Positions 1 to 4,376 of a stretch of DNA of 5,811 nucleotides are shown in pieces. Location: contig DASQSI010000039.1 in assembly GCA_035642415.1 (NCBI GenBank), positions 1 through 5,811 on the forward strand, written 5' to 3'. How positions within the stretch are numbered: position 1 is the first letter of the stretch; every line of letters starts with the position of its first letter. The translations under genes were made by a program, and so were the position numbers. Source of the stretch: Rubrobacter_F sp035642415 (GTDB taxonomy: Bacteria > Actinomycetota > Rubrobacteria > Rubrobacterales > Rubrobacteraceae). The notes below the pieces were generated by a model. It did no database searches, was not told where the DNA came from, and saw only the letters and a program-made list of their open reading frames with translations.

Positions 1-338
1 GTCTGATCTCGTTGATACTCGCGCCTCTGGCTACGGAGCTACCAGAGAAGTTCAATTCCGTCGTCTGGCTTGGAGAGAATAAAGATACGCTGGCTTTGGG
101 CAACATAACCGGGGCCATGGTCTTTCAGAGCACTGTACCGGTCTCTTTGGGGATATTGTTTACATCGTGGAGCCTGGACTTCATCAACGTCCTCTCCGCG
201 GCGCTGGCCCTCTTATCAGGTGTGATCCTCTTGGTATTGCTCTTGCGCGAGGCTCCGCTCAAAGCGCAATACATGCTGGGCTTTGGTGCTTTATATGCCA
301 TGTTCGCGGTGGTGGCTGCCTACGAGGTCGCATTCTGA
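1..338 (+). CDS. Na+/Ca2+ exchanger-family antiporter, C-terminal part (5' truncated by window edge)
   Basis: The reading frame is open from the left edge (codons from base 3) to a TGA at 336-338, so only about the last 110 residues are visible. The segment APLATELPEKFNSVVW followed by KDTLALGNITGAMVFQS matches the second alpha repeat of bacterial Na+/Ca2+ (CaCA family) exchangers. In this family the acidic ELPE and the GN-I-GA-MVFQS stretch line the ion path. After it come about three hydrophobic segments: SLGILFTSW onward, the LSAALALLSGVILLVLLL helix, and a last helix ending AVVAAYEVAF. This is the usual end of the protein. The expected role is exchange of Ca2+ (or another cation) for Na+ or H+ across the cytoplasmic membrane. 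A TerC-type transporter follows on the same strand about 140 bp later, which suggests a small cation-export cluster. Ion specificity cannot be told from this fragment. Confidence 0.85.
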   Translation, partial: LISLILAPLATELPEKFNSVVWLGENKDTLALGNITGAMVFQSTVPVSLGILFTSWSLDFINVLSAALALLSGVILLVLLLREAPLKAQYMLGFGALYAMFAVVAAYEVAF

Positions 339-463
339 ATGCCTTCTTTGTTAGGAGCCCAGAGCAAGGGCCCGTATTTCTGCGCCCTGATAAAGTGAGC
401 CTTCAGCGGACGAACAATCGTGATCCTACCCTCTGGCGGGAACGAGGGGACCGATAGCGGTAG

Positions 464-472
464 AAAAGGAAG
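464..472 (+). promoter_or_regulatory. Ribosome binding site deciding the TerC-family start
   Basis: AAAAGGAAG ends 4 nt before the TTG at 477. The longer in-frame alternative, GTG at 420, has only a weak GCGGA upstream and would add a polar 19-residue extension. That extension is not typical of TerC proteins, which start just before the first membrane helix. Confidence 0.6.
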
Positions 473-476
473 CGGT

Positions 477-1187
477 TTGACAGAATTTTTAAGCGGGGAG
501 CTTCTCGTTCGTTTTTTGGGGGTTCTCTGGTTTAACCTGATCCTCTCGGGTGATAACGCGGTGGTCATCGCGCTGGCTGTTCGGCAACTGGAAGGCTCTA
601 TACGCCGGAGGGCGATGCTCTTAGGAGTATTAGGGGCTGTGGTGTTGCGCCTGTTCTTCGCGGCGATCGTGGCTTACCTTCTCGTGGTGCCATTACTTCT
701 CGCGCTTGGAGGAACCCTCCTTTTCTGGATCGCCTGGCAGCTCACACAGGACGACGAGCATGAAGAAGGCGACAAGGTGCAGTCAGGAGGTAACCTGCGG
801 GAGGCCGTGAGGATCATCATTGTGGCCGACGCCGTAATGTCCCTCGATAACGTCGTTGCCCTCGTCGGGGTCTCCGGAGGGAACCTGTGGCTGCTCGCGG
901 TCGGGCTTGCGCTCACGATACCGCTGGTGATCTTCGGTAGCACAATCTTGAGTGCCTTGTTTGGCCGGTTTCCCTGGTTAATCTATGTGGGGGCCGGGGC
1001 CCTCGTATGGGTCGCCGTGGAGATGTTCTTCGAAGACCCCATCGTTACCGGCTTCGTGGGCGAATCCCTGCACGGTGCCAGGCTGATTATCCAGGTCCTC
1101 GTTACCATACTTTTCGTCATCGCTGCATGGCTATGGCCACGCATGAGCCGGAACACGGATTTCGAGCGTTCCGACCCTAACGGTTAA
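477..1187 (+). CDS. TerC/YjbE-family integral membrane protein, probable metal-ion exporter
   Basis: From the TTG at 477 the protein is 236 residues with about seven membrane helices (roughly 8-30, 48-70, 72-89, 110-131, 135-158, 165-183, 202-221). It has the internal duplication of the TerC family (LysE superfamily). The first repeat carries N20-LILSGDN (S24, D26, N27) and the second carries ADAVMSLDN (D118, S122, D124, N125). These paired acidic DN motifs in membrane helices are the family's presumed metal-binding site. An acidic, His-containing loop (DDEHEEGD, about 92-99) lies between the halves. Known members of the YjbE/YkoY group export Mn2+ or help metallate secreted enzymes, so the same role in the cytoplasmic membrane is inferred. 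An alternative start is GTG 420 (255 aa). The gene follows the exchanger on the same strand, and its 3' end overlaps the opposite-strand gene by 11 bp. I found no convincing yybP-ykoY (Mn2+) riboswitch in front of it. Confidence 0.85.
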   Translation: MTEFLSGELLVRFLGVLWFNLILSGDNAVVIALAVRQLEGSIRRRAMLLGVLGAVVLRLFFAAIVAYLLVVPLLLALGGTLLFWIAWQLTQDDEHEEGDKVQSGGNLREAVRIIIVADAVMSLDNVVALVGVSGGNLWLLAVGLALTIPLVIFGSTILSALFGRFPWLIYVGAGALVWVAVEMFFEDPIVTGFVGESLHGARLIIQVLVTILFVIAAWLWPRMSRNTDFERSDPNG

Positions 1188-1605
1188 ATATACGGGCTAG
1201 AAGCCGGCGATTCCGTAGCCTGGCAAGCTCCGACTGAGCTTCTTCTAAGGTTTGTTCGACCCCGGCTACGTGTTCTATGCGTTCCATGAGCATCAGACGC
1301 TCTTCGGAAGCCGCTCGCAGCTCCAGGACCTCCTCTGTAAGACGGCGACGCTCCTCGACGCCTTCTTGGATCTGCTTCTGGAGCCTGAGGTTCGTTGCTC
1401 GGACTTCCTTCAGCTGGCCCGAAAGGTGGCCGACCTTCTCTCGGGCGTGGGCCAGCTCCCGCGCAAGCTCCAGCATTGGACCCCCCGTCTGGCTGCGGAT
1501 GGCCTCCAGCGGAACGCAGCCGTCGGGTCGGGCAAGCCTGCTGATCTCGCTCTCCGGAACGCCCAAGATACGCGCCGCCTCCGGAGAGAGGGAAGCCTCG
1601 TCCAC
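1177..1605 (-). CDS. Coiled-coil protein with HTH-like N-terminus, function unknown
   Basis: This is a 142-residue protein with a GTG start at 1605, two bases after the stop of the HMA-like gene. GGAAGG sits about 6 nt ahead and lies inside that upstream coding sequence, so translation is probably coupled. Residues 5-37 (LSPEAARILGVPESEISRL, then a PLEAIR turn) have the spacing of a small MerR/excisionase-type helix-turn-helix. Residues about 45-132 are a long charged heptad-type coiled coil (for example LARELAHAREKVGHLSGQL and EERRRLTEEVLELRAASEE). The protein ends in a basic amphipathic tail, RRLLARIFNR, that might touch membrane or nucleic acid. There is no membrane helix or enzyme motif. 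I do not recognise a named family. It may be a dimeric DNA-binding or scaffold protein working with the HMA-like protein and the HtrA protease of the same operon. The existence of the gene is well supported by the coupling and the clean coiled-coil translation, but the function is unknown. Confidence 0.75.
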   Translation of the reverse strand: MDEASLSPEAARILGVPESEISRLARPDGCVPLEAIRSQTGGPMLELARELAHAREKVGHLSGQLKEVRATNLRLQKQIQEGVEERRRLTEEVLELRAASEERLMLMERIEHVAGVEQTLEEAQSELARLRNRRLLARIFNR

Positions 1606-1607
1606 CT

Positions 1608-1847
1608 CTAGCCTTCCGCCACGTTCTCGGCGCCGGGCGAGCGCTCAGGCTCGTACCCTACGTCCCGCACGACCTGCTCGACTTGGCCCAGCTCTACCTC
1701 TCCGCCGTTGTAGGAGACGGCCAGAAGCTCCTTCGCCGAGTTCACCTCGATCGTTTCCACGAAACCGAGCCGTGCGAGCGCCTTCTTCAGACGGTCGGTC
1801 TCCCCGGTCTCGGCGAGGCCACGCACCATCAGCGTTACGTCCGGCAT
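1608..1847 (-). CDS. Small HMA-like (ferredoxin-fold) protein lacking the CxxC metal site
   Basis: This 79-residue protein starts at ATG 1847 with a clear GGAGG 6 nt upstream (about 1853-1857). It follows the pattern of heavy-metal-associated domains: strand 1 with the VRGL turn, a helix (RLKKALARLGFV), strand 2 (IEVNSAKELLAVSY), then a helix (VEQVVRDVGYEPE) with the typical terminal GY. At the place where copper chaperones and P-type ATPase domains have GMxCxxC it reads GLAETGET, and there is no cysteine anywhere in the protein. Canonical thiol metal binding is therefore excluded, and a protein-protein or ligand-sensing role is more likely. It lies 23 bp after the htrA stop and 2 bp before the coiled-coil gene, all on the minus strand, so the three are probably one operon. 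Fold assignment is by pattern and fairly confident; the function is not known. Confidence 0.75.
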   Translation of the reverse strand: MPDVTLMVRGLAETGETDRLKKALARLGFVETIEVNSAKELLAVSYNGGEVELGQVEQVVRDVGYEPERSPGAENVAEG

Positions 1848-1870
1848 GTTCGTCCTCCGTACACTCTCTT

Positions 1871-2845
1871 TTAGTTTGCTGGCTGTTCTTGAGGTCTGAC
1901 CTGGAGGGTCAACTCTCGCTTACCACGTAGCACGCGTAGATCTGTATCACGGGCTATTGCCGACTCATCCAGGAGGTTCAATAGGTCGTCAGTCGAGCGT
2001 ATTGGCCTTTCCCCAAAGCTCACGATGAGATCCCCCGATCTAACACCTGCCCTGTCGGCCGGTCCGTTCGGCGAGACGCTCTCGACCTGAGCGCCGCCCG
2101 GCGAGGAGTCGTCCCACCGAGTGCGACTCGCGATCATCACCCCGAGAAAGGCCCGCCGCACGCGTCCATCGGTCACGAGCGAGAAGATTACGCGGCGAAA
2201 GGCGGCCGAGACCGGGACAGCAAAACCTATCCCCTGGGCGCCCCCGATGATCGCCGTATTGATGCCTACGACCCTCCCGGAGGTGTCCGCTAGAGGGCCC
2301 CCCGAGTTACCGGGATTGATTGAGGCGTCCGTCTGGATGACATTTTCGATCATGCGCCCCCCCTCACTGCGTAAGGAGCGCCCTAAAGCACTCACTACCC
2401 CAGCCGTTACAGTTTGCTGGAAACCCAACGGGCTCCCAATCGCCACGACCAGTTGTCCCACGACCAGGTTCTGTGCTTCTCCCAAAGGAGCTACACCTAA
2501 CTCCCCTTCGGGTTCGAAGCGAACCACCGCCAAGTCACTCGGTGGGTCGTCTCCCAGGACCTCCAGAGATGTCGTCGTTCCGTCGGCGAGCGTCACCTGC
2601 AGGCCGCTTACAGATCCGCCTACCCGACGCAGACCACGCACTACATGGCTGTTCGTCACGGCTATGCCCGTGTGGCTATCGGAACCGAGGATGACCCCGC
2701 TACCGCCGCTACGCCCCGACCGTACACCTATAGAGATCACTGCTGGCTCCAGCCGCTCGGTCACTTCACGGACGGCCCGCGAGTAGGCGTCGAGCTCATC
2801 GGGTTCCAGACGCGAGCTCGCAGACAGATTCTCGAATATCTCCAT
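1871..2845 (-). CDS. htrA: HtrA/Deg-family serine protease (S1C) with one PDZ domain, no signal peptide
   Basis: The protein is 324 residues, starting at ATG 2845. An in-frame TAA four codons upstream rules out a longer form. The trypsin-like domain spans about 28-225 and has the full catalytic triad: H67 in TNSHVV, D104 in PPSDLAVV and S181 in NPGNSGGPL. Typical HtrA segments are also present (GSGVI, VAIGSPLGFQQTVTAGVVSA, IQTDASINPGNSGG, GIGFAVP). One PDZ domain follows (about 231-318, with FLGVMI, GPADRAGVRSGDLIVSFG). The N-terminus (MEIFENLSASSRLEPDELDAY) is a polar helix with no signal peptide or membrane anchor, which suggests a cytoplasmic enzyme; many actinobacterial HtrAs are instead anchored outside the membrane. 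The expected role is degrading or sensing misfolded or specific substrates, with the PDZ recognising exposed C-termini. It leads a three-gene operon with the HMA-like and coiled-coil proteins, which may be its regulators or clients. The Shine-Dalgarno is weak (AAAAAGAA). Confidence 0.9.
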   Translation of the reverse strand: MEIFENLSASSRLEPDELDAYSRAVREVTERLEPAVISIGVRSGRSGGSGVILGSDSHTGIAVTNSHVVRGLRRVGGSVSGLQVTLADGTTTSLEVLGDDPPSDLAVVRFEPEGELGVAPLGEAQNLVVGQLVVAIGSPLGFQQTVTAGVVSALGRSLRSEGGRMIENVIQTDASINPGNSGGPLADTSGRVVGINTAIIGGAQGIGFAVPVSAAFRRVIFSLVTDGRVRRAFLGVMIASRTRWDDSSPGGAQVESVSPNGPADRAGVRSGDLIVSFGERPIRSTDDLLNLLDESAIARDTDLRVLRGKRELTLQVRPQEQPAN

Positions 2846-3009
2846 GGGTTCTTTTTACCGCATCTGGCGTGGTACAACTGGCATAAAGCTACAACTTCTA
2901 TTAGTTTGTGGGTGAGTGTAAGATGGGCTCCGGAGCTTCGCTGGCGCAAGCGCCGCCCGATCGGTGGCAAAGGAGTTCCTGAGCTCGATGTTTTGAGGAT
3001 GGTGATACC

Positions 3010-4131
3010 TTGACGGTTACATCTGCCCCTGCCACGCCGAGGATCTCCTCTAGAGGCTTGTGGCTGATCTCGCCTGGCTACGACCTTGCCTTTATCATTT
3101 TCTCTAGCGCGCTGCTGGTAGTTCCTCACCTGTTTGCGCAGATAGGTGGACTGTCTAATGTAATCGTAGACCTTCTAGTTACCGCTCTTATCGGCGGGCC
3201 GCACCTGTTCGCTACCTACACCATGACTTTCATGGAGCCGCACTTCCGCGCGCGCTACCGGCGCTACACCTGGGGGGCGTTTTTGATGCCGGTGCTCGTC
3301 GTATCGCTTGCTATCTACAACCTCACCTTGCTCGTCACCATCTTTTTCTTCTGGGCGTCGGTGCATGTCATTCACCAAGCGGCCTACATCGCTGACTCGT
3401 ACCGTTTCAAGGATCCCCGCGGCCGGGGGCTGATCCGGTGGCGACTGTGGTCGCGGGTGATCGACTATGGGCTCCTCATGACGAGCCTTTATCCGATCGC
3501 TACTTATAAGTTCACTGGTACGCCACTCGTAATCGGCGGGGCGAATATCTCGAGCGAAGGCTTCGAGACGGGTGGACGGGCCCTGTTGTTCCCGGAGTTC
3601 CTCAAGTTCGAGTGGCTAGGGCCGCTCGCCGCCGGTGCCTTCTTTTTGCTGCTCGCTGCCTTCGTAGTGAAGACAGCCTGGGAATGGCGGGTCGGTCTCT
3701 TCCACCTCCCAAAGACGCTACACATGAGCCTCGCGGCGGGTCTGTTCTTCGTTACGCCGGCCCTGCCGAACCTCGACGTGGCCTTCCAGGGCCTCAACGT
3801 TTGGCACTCCTTCCAATACCTCGCCGTTGTGCTCTACCTCAACCGGTTGCGGGCTGAACGGGGGCTTATCGGCTCCAAGTTAGTTGCGCGCGTCTCCAGA
3901 AGCGGACGCCGCCTCTACTGGATGTGCTTACTATTCACCCTCGGTGCGGCAGTCATCTACCTGCTCGTGTACGGAGCGGTCGTGCTCGGCGGCCTGTGGG
4001 CGGACGACCCGACTCAACAGCACTACTTCTCGTTCTATACGGTGGTGCTCTCGGCGCTTCTTGTACACTACTACTTCGACCACTTCCTCTTCTTGCAAGT
4101 AGACGACGTCATCACCCCACGCTGGGTCTAG
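3010..4131 (+). CDS. Polytopic membrane protein with conserved-looking His motifs, unrecognised family
   Basis: This 373-residue protein uses a TTG start at 3010, with GAGGA at 2995-2999 (spacing about 10 nt, rather long). An in-frame TTG at 3058 is possible but badly spaced. I count nine to ten hydrophobic segments (about 24-42, 51-72, 88-104, 105-127, 150-165, 203-221, 236-255, 262-277, 303-327, 340-361). Histidine and aromatic motifs lie in or at the membrane: GGPHLFATY (H65), FMEPHF (H78), VHVIHQ (H119, H122, Q123), NVWHSFQY (H266, Q269) and HYYFDHF (H353, D357, H358). Repeated intramembrane His with nearby Asp and Gln suggests metal or cofactor binding, as in integral-membrane metalloenzymes, but the spacing fits neither the desaturase HxxxH/HxxHH set nor Brp/Blh carotene dioxygenases closely. 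No function is assigned. It is divergent from the htrA operon across 164 bp and is followed by a palindrome and a miniature mobile element. Confidence 0.85.
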   Translation: MTVTSAPATPRISSRGLWLISPGYDLAFIIFSSALLVVPHLFAQIGGLSNVIVDLLVTALIGGPHLFATYTMTFMEPHFRARYRRYTWGAFLMPVLVVSLAIYNLTLLVTIFFFWASVHVIHQAAYIADSYRFKDPRGRGLIRWRLWSRVIDYGLLMTSLYPIATYKFTGTPLVIGGANISSEGFETGGRALLFPEFLKFEWLGPLAAGAFFLLLAAFVVKTAWEWRVGLFHLPKTLHMSLAAGLFFVTPALPNLDVAFQGLNVWHSFQYLAVVLYLNRLRAERGLIGSKLVARVSRSGRRLYWMCLLFTLGAAVIYLLVYGAVVLGGLWADDPTQQHYFSFYTVVLSALLVHYYFDHFLFLQVDDVITPRWV

Positions 4132-4134
4132 AGC

Positions 4135-4150
4135 CTCGATGGCCATCGAG
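4135..4150. repeat. Perfect 16-bp palindrome just after a stop codon
   Basis: CTCGATGGCCATCGAG reads identically on both strands and begins 3 bp after the TAG of the membrane-protein gene. As RNA it folds into a 6-bp stem with a GGCC loop. There is no T-run directly after it, so it is not a classic terminator. It could be a transcript-end stabiliser, a weak terminator, or a protein-binding site. Confidence 0.5.
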
Positions 4151-4151
4151 T

Positions 4152-4181
4152 AGAGTGCAGCTTCTTCTCTGCTTGTACTCT
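4152..4181 (+). terminator. Possible hairpin at the end of the membrane-protein transcript
   Basis: AGAGT (4152-4156) pairs with ACTCT (4177-4181), and GCAG (4157-4160) pairs with CTGC (4169-4172). There is a 4-nt bulge on the right arm and a pyrimidine-rich loop. Together with the palindrome just before it, this could end transcription of the membrane-protein gene. It lacks a clear U-tract, so the call is tentative. Confidence 0.25.
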
Positions 4182-4184
4182 CCA

Positions 4185-4190
4185 TATATA
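4185..4190 (+). repeat. Left 6-bp target-site duplication (TATATA)
   Basis: TATATA lies immediately outside the left inverted repeat and is matched exactly by TATATA immediately outside the right one (4363-4368). The neighbouring bases (A on the left, AT on the right) do not extend the match. The sequence is low-complexity, so on its own it is weak evidence. Its exact placement at both repeat ends makes it credible. Confidence 0.6.
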
Positions 4191-4208
4191 ACCTAAGTTG
4201 CTTCCTAC
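4191..4208 (+). repeat. Left terminal inverted repeat
   Basis: ACCTAAGTTGCTTCCTAC matches the inward reading of the right end at 14 of 18 positions, including the outer ACC and the AAGTT block. Confidence 0.7.
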
Positions 4209-4279
4209 TACAGGCAGTGGATGGTTTCAAAGAAGTCGTCGCACAAGCAGTAGTAGACGAGGATCATGGTATCTTCCAT
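4208..4279 (-). pseudogene. Transposase remnant, N-terminal 23 codons (IS982-like)
   Basis: ATG at 4279 is preceded by CGGGAGG with a 5-nt spacer. It opens a short frame containing MILVYYCLCDDFFETIHC that ends at a TAG (4208-4210). The pattern hydrophobic-(V/Y)Y-C-x-C/V-DDF/L is the characteristic opening of IS982-family DDE transposases, which normally continue for a further 250 residues or so. Here the frame stops where the element's other terminal repeat begins, so this is a truncated, non-functional copy. It is too short to exclude chance similarity, but its strong ribosome-binding site and its position inside paired terminal repeats support the call. Confidence 0.6.
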
Positions 4280-4284
4280 TTTGT

Positions 4285-4329
4285 CCTCCCGATCTAGAGA
4301 GAAGGTTGCGTAGCCTTCGGACCGGGAGG
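4285..4329 (-). promoter_or_regulatory. Hairpin hiding the transposase ribosome-binding site
   Basis: On the minus-strand transcript CCTCCCG (4329-4323) can pair perfectly with CGGGAGG (4291-4285), which is the Shine-Dalgarno of the transposase remnant. An inner 5-bp stem, GAAGG (4318-4314) with CCTTC (4305-4301), sits inside it. This would block translation on transcripts containing both arms. Some insertion sequences are known to use such a structure to limit transposase made by read-through from outside. Here it is probably a relic of the parent element. Confidence 0.55.
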
Positions 4330-4344
4330 GTGCTCACTATCGAG

Positions 4345-4362
4345 GTAGGGGGGAACTTGGGT
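4345..4362 (-). repeat. Right terminal inverted repeat
   Basis: Read inward on the minus strand it is ACCCAAGTTCCCCCCTAC, the partner of the left repeat at 4191-4208. It lies next to the transposase 5' end, which makes it the upstream end of the parent IS. Confidence 0.7.
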
Positions 4363-4368
4363 TATATA
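4363..4368 (+). repeat. Right 6-bp target-site duplication (TATATA), overlapping the murT -10 box
   Basis: This is an exact copy of 4185-4190 directly outside the right inverted repeat. Its last four bases form the first four of the TATAAT -10 hexamer at 4365-4370. Confidence 0.6.
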
Positions 4369-4370
4369 AT
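4365..4370 (+). promoter_or_regulatory. Consensus -10 box of a leaderless murT promoter
   Basis: TATAAT is a perfect -10 hexamer and ends 6 bases before the GTG start codon at 4377. RNA polymerase would start about 7 nt after the hexamer, at the G of GTG, giving an mRNA with no 5' leader. There is no Shine-Dalgarno at usable distance; the nearest G-run, 4348-4353, is over 20 nt away. The -35 region at 17-bp spacing (GAGGTA, 4342-4347) is poor and would lie inside the mobile element. Confidence 0.6.
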
Positions 4371-4376
4371 CCTGGC

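Larger units (their letters stand above)
4191..4362 (-). mobile_element. Internally deleted IS982-like element (172 bp, MITE-like)
   Basis: The element is bounded by imperfect 18-bp terminal inverted repeats (ACCTAAGTTGCTTCCTAC at the left, ACCCAAGTTCCCCCCTAC read inward from the right; 14 of 18 match) and flanked by TATATA duplications. Inside, on the minus strand, is a strong GGGAGG ribosome-binding site, an ATG and 23 codons resembling the start of IS982-family transposases. A stop and the opposite terminal repeat follow at once. A full IS982 element is about 1 kb, so almost the whole transposase is missing, as in a miniature element moved in trans. Ends beginning AC and duplications of several bp agree with what I know of IS982. 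The family assignment rests mainly on the short YCLCDDF segment and is tentative; the presence of an inserted element is better supported. Confidence 0.7.

Noticed and set aside
339..476. Possible Mn2+ (yybP-ykoY) riboswitch ahead of the TerC-family gene; small hairpins 367-388 and 429-448.
   Set aside because: The conserved GGGGAGTAG-type 5' core and the matching 3' segment are not present, and the two 5-bp stems are within chance expectation.
477..482. TTGACA as a -35 promoter box.
   Set aside because: No -10-like hexamer 16-18 bp downstream; it is explained as the TTG start plus the second codon.
1252..1930. Long plus-strand open frames opposite the coiled-coil and HMA-like genes.
   Set aside because: Arg/Ser-rich translations typical of shadows of real genes on the other strand; no motifs or ribosome-binding sites.
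2846..2857. A leaderless start for htrA, with TAAAAA six bases before the ATG, similar in spacing to murT.
   Set aside because: The essential final T of a -10 box is missing, there is no -35, and a weak AAAAAGAA could act as Shine-Dalgarno.
2896..2924. Promoter for the membrane-protein gene with TAAGAT at 2919-2924 as -10.
   Set aside because: The -35 at 17 bp is TTCTAT, a poor match; not enough to annotate.
2645..3013. Open frame on the plus strand overlapping the htrA 5' end and ending at the membrane-protein start.
   Set aside because: Most of it is antisense to a solid protease gene, its composition is not protein-like, and no ribosome-binding site is evident.
4205..4256. 7-bp inverted repeat CTACTAC/GTAGTAG, considered as a tRNA-like or ncRNA stem.
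   Set aside because: No tRNA arms or conserved bases; the right arm falls in codons of the transposase remnant and the repeat is low-complexity.
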